Both the position numbers and the translations under genes were made by a program. A stretch of DNA of 64,000 nt, from IMG/VR virus record IMGVR_UViG_3300047673_000158, positions 1 through 64,000 of that record. The stretch is one strand, 5' to 3'. This document shows, piece by piece, positions 38,395-45,849 of the stretch. The first letter of the stretch is position 1. Every line of letters starts with the position of its first letter. The notes under the pieces were generated by a model. It did not search any database. It worked only from the letters and a program-made list of their open reading frames with translations, and was not told where the DNA came from. Source of the DNA: a virus.

Positions 38395-39317
38395 TGTCCA
38401 ACGCCTACACAGCGGTGGACCTGTCCACACTCGCCCCGCCGCAGGTTATCGAAGCACTGGATTTCGATACGATTTTCGCGGACATGCTGGCCGATCTGAT
38501 CGCGCGCAGCGCTAACGACCCATACCCGTTTACCGCGCTTGTCGAGTCGGACCCGGCTTACAAGGCATTGCAGGTTTGCGCCTATCGCGAAGTGCTGCTA
38601 CGCCAGCGCATCAACGAAGCCGCCCAAGCGCTAATGCTCGCGTATGCGCAGAAAAGCGACCTGGACCAAATCGGCGCCGGGCTGGACGTGCCGCGCCTTG
38701 TCATTACGCCCGCCGACGATACTACGGTGCCGCCCACGGCTGCCGTAATGGAAAGCGACGCCGCATATAAAGCCCGCATCCAGCAGTCTTTCGAAGGCTT
38801 CAGCAGCGCCGGGCCGGTGGGCGCCTATCAGTTTTACGCGCTGTCGGCGGATGGCCAGGTGCGCGACGTAAGCGTTACGTCGCCAACGCCTGGGACCGTG
38901 CTGGTAACGATCCTGTCCGCGAATGGCGACGGCGGCGCAGACAGCGACCCGGACGGCACGCTACTGGCGGCCGTCACTGCCGCACTGACGGCGGAAAACG
39001 TGCGCCCGCTGTGCGACACGGTACAGGTGCAGTTCGCGCAAATCCTGCCCTACACGGTGAACGCCACGCTTGAGATTTACGCGAGCGTGGACCAGGCGGC
39101 CGTGCTTGCCATGGCAAACGCAACGATTGCGGAATACACGCTGGCCTGCTGGAAATGCGGCGCCGCGCCGACGTTGGCGGGCGTGTATGCGGCGCTGTTT
39201 GTTACGGGCGTTCAGAACGTGATTCTTCACGCGCCGGGCATCCAGGCCGACATGGTGGCCACGAAGACGCAGGCGGCGTTTTGTACGGGAATCACCATTA
39301 ACGGGGTGGTGGCGTGA
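38394..39317 (+). CDS. J: Baseplate protein gpJ-like
   Basis: 307 residues. VYRP-type baseplate J fold: FADMLADLIARSA ... AYREVLLRQRINEAAQALML, then LDQIGAGLDVPRL and GPVGAYQFYALSADGQVRDV. Wedge component connecting hub and fibres. Overlaps gpI by four bases. Confidence 0.93.
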   Translation: MSNAYTAVDLSTLAPPQVIEALDFDTIFADMLADLIARSANDPYPFTALVESDPAYKALQVCAYREVLLRQRINEAAQALMLAYAQKSDLDQIGAGLDVPRLVITPADDTTVPPTAAVMESDAAYKARIQQSFEGFSSAGPVGAYQFYALSADGQVRDVSVTSPTPGTVLVTILSANGDGGADSDPDGTLLAAVTAALTAENVRPLCDTVQVQFAQILPYTVNATLEIYASVDQAAVLAMANATIAEYTLACWKCGAAPTLAGVYAALFVTGVQNVILHAPGIQADMVATKTQAAFCTGITINGVVA

Positions 39318-39901
39318 CGGACGCGGTGCAGGAAGACAGCCTGCTGCCCGTCAACGCGACACAGGCAGAGCGGAACCTGGCGCTGGCCGCTTCGCGCGTA
39401 AGCGCCGTTCCGGTGCCCATGCGTTCGCTTTATAACCCGGCAACGTGCCCGGCCGTTGCGCTGCCATGGCTCGCGTGGGCGTGGTCGGTTAGCGAGTGGG
39501 ATAGCAACTGGCCCGAAGCCACGAAACGCGCCGTGATCGCGGCCAGTGTGGCAGTCCACAAAATCAAAGGCACGCCAGCATCCATAAAGGCAGCGCTAGC
39601 CGCTGCTGGCTATCCGGGCGCTGAAGTAATCGAGGGCGCAGGTAGCTGGTATCTGGACGGCTCGCGAATGCTCAATGGCGCCGACTTCCTGGGCGACAGC
39701 GACGGCACGAAGTGGGCCTGGTATCGCGTGCGGCTTGCCCAGCCGATTGCAAACAGTCAGGTGGCGCAGGTGAAACGGATTCTGGCTAACACCGCGCCAG
39801 CGCGCTGCTACCTGGAAGCGCTGGATTTCACCGCCGCCGCATTCATTCTGGACGGCAGCGTAAAGCTGGACGGGACATATAACCTTGGAACAGTGATTTA
39901 A
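39314..39901 (+). CDS. I: Baseplate/tail protein gpI-like
   Basis: 195 residues. SLLPVNATQAERNLALAASR, NPATCPAVALPWLAWAWSVS and HKIKGTPASIKAALAAAGYP are the P2 gpI landmarks. It links the wedge to the tail fibres. Overlaps the fibre start by one base. Confidence 0.93.
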   Translation: MTDAVQEDSLLPVNATQAERNLALAASRVSAVPVPMRSLYNPATCPAVALPWLAWAWSVSEWDSNWPEATKRAVIAASVAVHKIKGTPASIKAALAAAGYPGAEVIEGAGSWYLDGSRMLNGADFLGDSDGTKWAWYRVRLAQPIANSQVAQVKRILANTAPARCYLEALDFTAAAFILDGSVKLDGTYNLGTVI

Positions 39902-41826
39902 TGGCCAATCTTACAGAAAACGACGCATACGATTCTGGCGTATATCAGTGGGAAACCACCGATTCGGCGCTGGGTGGCCCGCTGGGGGTAATGAACAAGC
40001 CCCTGCTGTCGCTGGTGAACCGTTCGCGTTACCTGCTGAACCGGCTTCTGGACGGAGCGCTGGGCTTCATGGCCGACACGGGCGCGAAAAACGCCATTGC
40101 CACAACGCTGGCCCAGCCAATGCCGGGCCTGGTTGACGGGGTGAAAGTCACTTTCAGGACGAAAGTAACGAACGACGGCGCGGTAACGCTTGCGCTGACG
40201 AACGCGACAGGTGGCCCGACGCTGGCCACGCTTCCCGTGTACGGCAGCGACCAGGCGGCGCTTATCGGCGGCGAACTGCCAGCCGGTTCCGTCGTGAATG
40301 TGCGGCTGAATACGGCGCTGAATGCGGCCAACGGCGGCGCCTGGGTTATCGAGTCGATTTCTGGCGGCTATGCCAACATTCCGACCGCGCCCACGGGCGA
40401 CATGACGAAGAAAGCCGCGAACATGGCGGCCATCTTTGCCGCGACGGACGGCTATCAGGTGGTGGACGTTTCGGGCAGCACGGACACGACGCTAACCCAG
40501 GCGCAGTATGGCGTGGCCATGCTGAAGCTAACCGGCGTGCTGGGCGCTTCGAAAAACCTGATTCTTCCGGCGCAGTCGGGCCAGTGGATTATCGACAACG
40601 AAGCCACGGGCAATTTCAACGTGACGGCGAAGGCTGCGGGCAGCAGCGGCAGCACGGTTATCCTGCCTGCCGGTTCGCCTGTGATCGTGTGCAGCGACGG
40701 CACCAACGTTAAGTTTGCGAGCGCTGGCGGCCAGTCCTACATGAAGGCTTACCCGTTCTCCGGGCTGGCCACGAACACGCTGACGATTACGGGCGGCTAT
40801 ACGCCCGGCGCAATCATTGTCGAGCGGAACGGCGCGCTTCAGGAACCCGGCACGGCCGCGAATCCTGACTACACGGCAACGGACGGCGCAACGATTGTAT
40901 TTAACACGGCGCTGACTTCTGACGAGTACGTGACCGTGTACACGTTCGCCACGTTCAGCGTGGCCAACGCGGTGCAGAAATCCGGCGACACCATGGGCGG
41001 GCCGCTGGCGTTGTATGCGGGATCGACGGTAAGCACGCCTGCTGCGCTGGACAATAGCGCGGCCGTGGCCAATACCGCAGCAATGAATCGCGTGGGCGGC
41101 GTAGTTGGTTCGGTTCGGAATGGCCGCATGGTGGTTGGCGCTGTCAGTTCAACGGCAACCTATACCGCAGACGAAGTGGTGCTGGAAACCGCGCTGGGTG
41201 GTGCGCCGTTCCGCGCGTCGGCAGTCAACCAGGCAATCAACCTGGCAACGACGGGCGCAGGCGGCATTTCCGGTTCGCTGACGGCTTCTGGATTCGCGGC
41301 CACGTATCTGATTTACGGGCCTGTCACTGGCCTGTCGAACATTACGATTGACGCCACCAGCACGGTTGCGCCTGAAGTGTGCCCGGCCGGGAACATTCCG
41401 AGCGGCTACACGGCCAGCGCGCTGGTGAGCGTGTGGCCGCTGAACGCGAGCAAGCAATTTATTGTCGGCTCGCTGATTGATAGGACGGTTAATTTTGCGC
41501 AGACCACTGGCTATTCGGGTTCTGGCGCAATTTCCATTGTCGCTGCGCCAATCGCGTGCGTGCCGAAAAACGCCAAGTTCGGCAGTGGGTCGCTGTCCAT
41601 TACGGTTACAAACAGCGGAATTTCGACGTTCAATGCATTTACGCAAACGGCCGTTGGCGCTTCCACGGCGGTGGTTTCGATAAACACGCCGAATGCGGGC
41701 GGCGGCGGAATGACAATCAATTTTTCGCGTCTTCCGTTCCTCACGCAGCAAACGTGGTATGTGGCGACGACACAAGGCGCGACCATTTCGAACGTTACCC
41801 TTTCACTTGTCGGCTACGAATTCTAA
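39901..41826 (+). CDS. H: Tail fibre protein
   Basis: 641 residues. N-terminus (DAYDSGVYQWETTDSALGGP) fits baseplate attachment; the shaft contains repeated beta segments, the GDTMGGPL motif of P2 gpH-type fibres (about residue 363) and Ser/Thr/Gly-rich tip sequence. Binds the host receptor. Copy B is not covered here, so variability cannot be read. GAAAG-TCA-CTTTC (40143) lies in the shaft. Confidence 0.88.
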   Translation: MANLTENDAYDSGVYQWETTDSALGGPLGVMNKPLLSLVNRSRYLLNRLLDGALGFMADTGAKNAIATTLAQPMPGLVDGVKVTFRTKVTNDGAVTLALTNATGGPTLATLPVYGSDQAALIGGELPAGSVVNVRLNTALNAANGGAWVIESISGGYANIPTAPTGDMTKKAANMAAIFAATDGYQVVDVSGSTDTTLTQAQYGVAMLKLTGVLGASKNLILPAQSGQWIIDNEATGNFNVTAKAAGSSGSTVILPAGSPVIVCSDGTNVKFASAGGQSYMKAYPFSGLATNTLTITGGYTPGAIIVERNGALQEPGTAANPDYTATDGATIVFNTALTSDEYVTVYTFATFSVANAVQKSGDTMGGPLALYAGSTVSTPAALDNSAAVANTAAMNRVGGVVGSVRNGRMVVGAVSSTATYTADEVVLETALGGAPFRASAVNQAINLATTGAGGISGSLTASGFAATYLIYGPVTGLSNITIDATSTVAPEVCPAGNIPSGYTASALVSVWPLNASKQFIVGSLIDRTVNFAQTTGYSGSGAISIVAAPIACVPKNAKFGSGSLSITVTNSGISTFNAFTQTAVGASTAVVSINTPNAGGGGMTINFSRLPFLTQQTWYVATTQGATISNVTLSLVGYEF

Positions 41827-41841
41827 AGGCGAACACACATC

Positions 41842-42366
41842 ATGAGTCTTGCGGCCAATCTGGCGAAACTTGGAAAGCTGCTGCTGGCGCAAGCCAGCGG
41901 CGTTATCAACGGCCCGACGCCGAACGCGGGCGACAACAGCCAGGCAGTGATTAACAGCGCCTGGTTCAAGGCCGAACAGGCGACGGAAACGGCGCAGGGT
42001 ACGGCGAAGGTGGCCACGCAGGCAATCACGAACGCAGGCACGGACGACGCCACGATTGTGACGCCGAAAAAGCTGCGGGCGGGGTTTGCTATCAGCCTGG
42101 GCACCAATGGTTACATTACATTCCCCACTTGGCTGGGTGGCCTGATTATTCAGTGGGGGACAATTTCCGCGTCTACTGGTTGGGCGTGGACATATCCGAT
42201 TGCGTTTCCGACGCAGTGCGCGGGCGCATATGCGACGAACGGGGACACTGGAGCAACGTTTGTGGCGTTATATAGCGCTACAAAAACATCCGTATTCGGC
42301 AATCGCTGGAATACTTCGGGGCAGGGCGCGAGCGGGTCAACCACAATTTTAGTTATCGGGTACTGA
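41842..42366 (+). CDS. Second tail fibre/tip protein
   Basis: 174 residues. N-terminal helix and linker (SLAANLAKLGKLLLAQASGV), then the C-terminal WLGGLIIQWGTISASTGWAW plus FPTQCAGAYATNGD seen at the ends of many tail fibre proteins (receptor-binding tip). Its short length suggests an extra tip gene or a fibre split in two. Confidence 0.75.
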   Translation: MSLAANLAKLGKLLLAQASGVINGPTPNAGDNSQAVINSAWFKAEQATETAQGTAKVATQAITNAGTDDATIVTPKKLRAGFAISLGTNGYITFPTWLGGLIIQWGTISASTGWAWTYPIAFPTQCAGAYATNGDTGATFVALYSATKTSVFGNRWNTSGQGASGSTTILVIGY

Positions 42367-42370
42367 GAAC

Positions 42371-42946
42371 ATGGGCCAAAAACGCGCGGCATATGACGAC
42401 GCCGGAACAATCACGGCGTTCTATGACGATTCAATCAGCCCCGCGCCGCAAGGCGTGGCCACTATTCCGCTAACGACCGACCAGTGGCAAGCGTGCCTGT
42501 CGAGCCAGGGCGGCTATATCGTGCAGAATGGCGCGCTGGTGAATGCGCCGACAGCCACGGCGGCCGAATTGCTGGCAGCCGCGAAAGCCGCCAAGGTGGC
42601 CGAACTGACGGCGGTATGCAGGGCGGCAATTCTCGCTGGCTTCATGTCCAGCGCGCTGGGCACGCCGTACAGTTATCCGGCGAAAGACACGGACCAGCAG
42701 AACCTTAACGCGTCCGTGGTGGCGTCGCTGCTGCCGGGCCTGGCTGACGATTGGGCGACGCCATTCTGGTGCGCCGACGCGCAGGGCGTGTGGGCATTCC
42801 GCATGCACACCGTGGCGCAAATCCAGCAGGTTGGCAAAGACGGCAAGGCCGCGATTGTGGCCGCCATGGTGAAAAACCAGGCGCTGGCCGACCAGGTGGC
42901 AGCCGCCACCACCGTGGCCGACGTTGAAGCCATCGCCTGGGCCTGA
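42371..42946 (+). CDS. Tail fibre assembly chaperone-like protein
   Basis: 191 residues. RAAYDDAGTITAFYDDSISP, then PLTTDQWQACLSSQGG and a helical KAAKVAELTAVCRAAILAG lead into a DUF4376-type C-terminal part. Matches assembly proteins placed after fibre genes. Confidence 0.78.
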   Translation: MGQKRAAYDDAGTITAFYDDSISPAPQGVATIPLTTDQWQACLSSQGGYIVQNGALVNAPTATAAELLAAAKAAKVAELTAVCRAAILAGFMSSALGTPYSYPAKDTDQQNLNASVVASLLPGLADDWATPFWCADAQGVWAFRMHTVAQIQQVGKDGKAAIVAAMVKNQALADQVAAATTVADVEAIAWA

Positions 42947-42948
42947 CC

Positions 42949-43248
42949 ATGAAAGCGCGTGCAAAACTGGTTTTGCTGTGGGCCATGTGCGCCGCGTTTT
43001 CCGGCGTGCTGCTGCTGGCCATGCTAGTGCAGGCGCTTTTCGGTTCCGAAGCGCGAGCGCTGAATATGGCAATCGCCTATGACGAGTGCGCCAACGCGCT
43101 TTTCGGGGACGACCCGAAGGTGACGATTTCGGAACGCACGGGCAATGCGCTGATCGCGGGCAAGCGCTGGGCGAAGTTGGCGGCGCCGTGCATTGATTTC
43201 ATTTTCGGGCCTGGCCACTGCCTGGCGCGCGCCACCACACCACACTGA
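42949..43248 (+). CDS. Small membrane/secreted protein after the fibres
   Basis: 99 residues. One hydrophobic segment (LLWAMCAAFSGVLLLAMLVQ) and a C-terminal part with two cysteines. No family recognised. Its stop touches the dispersed motif at 43247. Confidence 0.65.
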   Translation: MKARAKLVLLWAMCAAFSGVLLLAMLVQALFGSEARALNMAIAYDECANALFGDDPKVTISERTGNALIAGKRWAKLAAPCIDFIFGPGHCLARATTPH

Positions 43249-43259
43249 AAGCGACTTTC
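43247..43259. repeat. Dispersed inverted repeat GAAAG-CGA-CTTTC
   Basis: Exact copy overlapping the last stop codon of unit A and preceding the terminator; same centre as 2031. Confidence 0.85.
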
Positions 43260-43273
43260 AAGCGGCAGCCATT

Positions 43274-43298
43274 GGCCACCTTCGGGTGGTCTTTTTTT
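43274..43298 (+). terminator. Terminator at the end of the head/tail-fibre operon
   Basis: GGCCACC-ttcg-GGTGGTC followed by seven T. Lies 75 bases before the sheath of copy B, so the sheath needs its own promoter or read-through. Confidence 0.9.
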
Positions 43299-43302
43299 GC
43301 CC

Positions 43303-43322
43303 AAAACCCCGCCGTGGAACGG
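43303..43322. repeat. Late-region 14-mer AAACCCCGCCGTGG, copy 4
   Basis: Noncoding copy between terminator and sheath; AAAACCCCGCCGTGGAACGG shares 17 bases with the copy at 38009. Confidence 0.75.
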
Positions 43323-43337
43323 TTAGCCGCCCAGCGC

Positions 43338-43464
43338 GATGATTGCGGCAATATTAAGGGGTGGCCCATTACATGAGCACAGACTTTCTCCACGGCGTAG
43401 AAGTCCTGGAAATCAACGACGGTTCGCGGACCATTAGCATTGCGTCCAGTTCGGTTATTGGCAT
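43338..43464. repeat. 127-bp exact repeat of the window start, junction of copies A and B
   Basis: Bases 1-127 and 43338-43464 are identical; the first difference is C (128) versus T (43465). From here to the end the window repeats the left 20 kb in diverged form. Confidence 0.9.
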
Positions 43465-44824
43465 TATCGGCACCGCGCCGAATGCCGACCCGGCCGCATT
43501 CCCGCTTAACACGCCCGTGCTGGTGGCTGGCTCGCGTGTGGAGGCGGCCAAGCTGGTGGCGCTGACGACTTCGGCGGATAACGGCACGCTGCCGGATGCA
43601 ATCGACAGCATTTTCGACCAGTCCAAGGCGGTTTTGATCGTGGTCCGCGTGGATGCCGACGAAGACCCGGCCGCGCAGCTTGCCAATCTGATTGGCGGCG
43701 TTGACGCGAACGGCAATTACCTTGGCGTCCAGGCTTTCGTGGGCGCCGAACACGTGACGGGCTACAAGCCGCGCATTCTGCTGGCGCCGGGCTTCACGCA
43801 CCAGCGCGTGGCCAACGGCGTTTCCACGCTGGCAATCAACAACGCGGGCGCTGGCTACACAGACGGCACTTACGCACTGACGGCCACGGGCGGCGGTGGC
43901 GGCACGGGCGCAGCGGCCACGGCAACGGTGGCAGGCGGCAAGGTTACGGCTGTTGCCATCGCGAAAAACGGCGGCGGATATACGGCCGTACCGACGTTCG
44001 CACTTCCCGCTGGCGCAGGCGCTGGCACGACCCAGGCCACCTTCACGGCGACCACGGGCACGGTGGCAAACGCGGTGGTGGCGGAAATGCTTGGCATTGC
44101 CGAATCGCTGCGCGCCGTGATTATCGCGGACGCGCCCAGCACGAACGACGTGGACGCCATCGCATACGCGGGCGATTTCGACAGCCGCCGCGTGTACCTG
44201 GTTGAACCCCAGGTGACGAAGACCGACAGCAGCGGCAACAACGTAACCGCCTTCACCAGCGCGCACACGGCTGGCCTGATTGCGAAGTCGGACAACGAAC
44301 GCGGCTTCTGGTGGTCCCCGTCGAACCAGGCCATTAACGGCGTGACGGGCACCGCTCGCGTGATCGACTTCACCATGGGCGACACGACCTGTCGCGCCAA
44401 TCTGCTGAACGCGAAAAACGTCAACGTCGTGATTCGCCAGAACGGTTATCGGCTGTGGGGCAATCGAACGCTGTCGAGCGATGCCAAATGGAAGTTCCTC
44501 TGCGTGGTCCGCACGTCGGACATTATCGCGGACAGCCTGATGGCGGCGCACCTGTGGGCGGTTGACCAGGGCATTACAAAAAACTACGTCAGCGACGTGG
44601 TGGAAGGCGTGAACGCGTTCCTGCGCAACCTGACGGCGCGCGGCGCGATCCTGGGCGGCCAGTGCTGGGCAGACCCGGACCTGAACACGCCGGATCAAAT
44701 CGCGGCCGGTGCAATCGCGTTCGATTTCGATTTCACGCCGGTTTATCCGTCCGAGCGCGTGACGTTCCGCGAACACCTGGTGAATGACTATATCGCCAGC
44801 ATTTTTTCGACTAGCGCGAGCTAA
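43373..44824 (+). CDS. FI: Tail sheath protein, copy B
   Basis: 483 residues, same start context and length as copy A. Differences cluster in the inserted glycine-rich domain (LTATGGGGGTGAAAT, AVAIAKNGGGYTAVP), fitting an exposed, freely varying domain. Confidence 0.95.
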   Translation: MSTDFLHGVEVLEINDGSRTISIASSSVIGIIGTAPNADPAAFPLNTPVLVAGSRVEAAKLVALTTSADNGTLPDAIDSIFDQSKAVLIVVRVDADEDPAAQLANLIGGVDANGNYLGVQAFVGAEHVTGYKPRILLAPGFTHQRVANGVSTLAINNAGAGYTDGTYALTATGGGGGTGAAATATVAGGKVTAVAIAKNGGGYTAVPTFALPAGAGAGTTQATFTATTGTVANAVVAEMLGIAESLRAVIIADAPSTNDVDAIAYAGDFDSRRVYLVEPQVTKTDSSGNNVTAFTSAHTAGLIAKSDNERGFWWSPSNQAINGVTGTARVIDFTMGDTTCRANLLNAKNVNVVIRQNGYRLWGNRTLSSDAKWKFLCVVRTSDIIADSLMAAHLWAVDQGITKNYVSDVVEGVNAFLRNLTARGAILGGQCWADPDLNTPDQIAAGAIAFDFDFTPVYPSERVTFREHLVNDYIASIFSTSAS

Positions 44825-44829
44825 AGCCC

Positions 44830-45336
44830 ATGCCGATCCAGAATATCCGCAAGTATTTCAACGTCTTTTATAACGGGCTTGGAAAGGCTGGCAAGTGCGA
44901 GGAATTCAACCCGCCGAAGCTGGCCGCCAAGCTGGAAGACTTCCTGGGCGGCGGCATGTTCGCGCCCGCCGAAATCACGATGGGGCTAGAAAAGCTCGAA
45001 TCGGATTTCACGCTGAAGTCCTACGATAAAGACGTTATCGCAACTTTTGGCGTGACCGAAGGAACGGACATTACCGTGTCCCTTCGCGAAGTGCTGGAAG
45101 ACGACGACGGCACGCAAACCGGCGTGGTCCACACCCTGCGCGGCAAGGTGAAGGAAATCGACCAGGGTTCCGTGCAGACCGGCACGGCCGCCAAGCTGAA
45201 AACCACGCTTACCCTGAAGTATTACAAGCTGGAACACGGCGGCACCACGGTGCTGGAAATCGACGTTGTGAACATGGTTTTCAAGCGCAACGGCGTGGAC
45301 GCACTGGCCAACGTGCGCAGCCTGCTGGGCATCTAA
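44830..45336 (+). CDS. FII: Tail tube protein, copy B
   Basis: 168 residues, one residue different from copy A (VIATFGV). Many silent differences at the DNA level show the copies are old enough to have drifted under protein-level constraint. Confidence 0.95.
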   Translation: MPIQNIRKYFNVFYNGLGKAGKCEEFNPPKLAAKLEDFLGGGMFAPAEITMGLEKLESDFTLKSYDKDVIATFGVTEGTDITVSLREVLEDDDGTQTGVVHTLRGKVKEIDQGSVQTGTAAKLKTTLTLKYYKLEHGGTTVLEIDVVNMVFKRNGVDALANVRSLLGI

Positions 45337-45345
45337 AGACAGCGC

Positions 45346-45381
45346 AGGGCTGGTGCAACGCCAGCCCTGAAAGCGACTTTC
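45346..45381. repeat. Hairpin plus dispersed motif, copy B
   Basis: AGGGCTGG / CCAGCCCT hairpin (45346-45368) followed directly by GAAAG-CGA-CTTTC (45369-45381). The bases before the hairpin have changed but the hairpin and motif have not. Confidence 0.75.
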
Positions 45382-45400
45382 ATAAAAACAGGAATCATCC

Positions 45401-45706
45401 ATGGCAACCCGCAAGCAAACCGAAGAAAAGAAAACGCCCGAAGACTTCGTGGAATATATCGAAGGCTTCGCAGATATTACGCTGTCGCGCCCGCTGGACG
45501 TTGCAGGCGTTCCGGTGAAAAAACTCCGCATGCGCGAGCCGACCGTCCGAGACCAGCTTGTGTATGACAAGCTGAAGGGAAGCGACATTGAGCGCGAAGT
45601 AACCATTTTCGCCAATCTGTGCGAAATGGACGAAAAGCAGATGCAAAGCCTTTCCGTTCGCGACTACCGGCGCGTGTCGGCGGCCTATTCGGGTTTTCTG
45701 GACTAG
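45401..45706 (+). CDS. E: Tail assembly chaperone gpE-like, copy B
   Basis: 101 residues, two longer than copy A at the N-terminus (MATRKQTEEKKTPEDF). Core and C-terminus as in copy A. Confidence 0.88.
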   Translation: MATRKQTEEKKTPEDFVEYIEGFADITLSRPLDVAGVPVKKLRMREPTVRDQLVYDKLKGSDIEREVTIFANLCEMDEKQMQSLSVRDYRRVSAAYSGFLD

Positions 45707-45849
45707 CGCCCGCGCTTATCCGACGCGGTGCGCTTTCCCTGGCAAGCCACACTGGCTGGGGTGAATCGGAAATATTAGGCATGGCCGCTTCGCGGTTCCT
45801 GTGGTGGATCGACGGTCTAAACGAACTGACAGCGAGCGATGGCGAATAA
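45401..45849 (+). CDS. E': gpE+E' -1 frameshift product, copy B
   Basis: Slippery GGGTTTT at 45691-45697 in the same codon context; the -1 frame stays open to TAA at 45847-45849, overlapping the tape measure start. Extension sequence nearly identical to copy A. Confidence 0.85.

Noticed and set aside
43199-44776. 525-residue minus-strand frame over the A/B junction and sheath
   Set aside because: Shadow of the sheath; the existence of the same shadow in copy A reflects protein conservation on the other strand.
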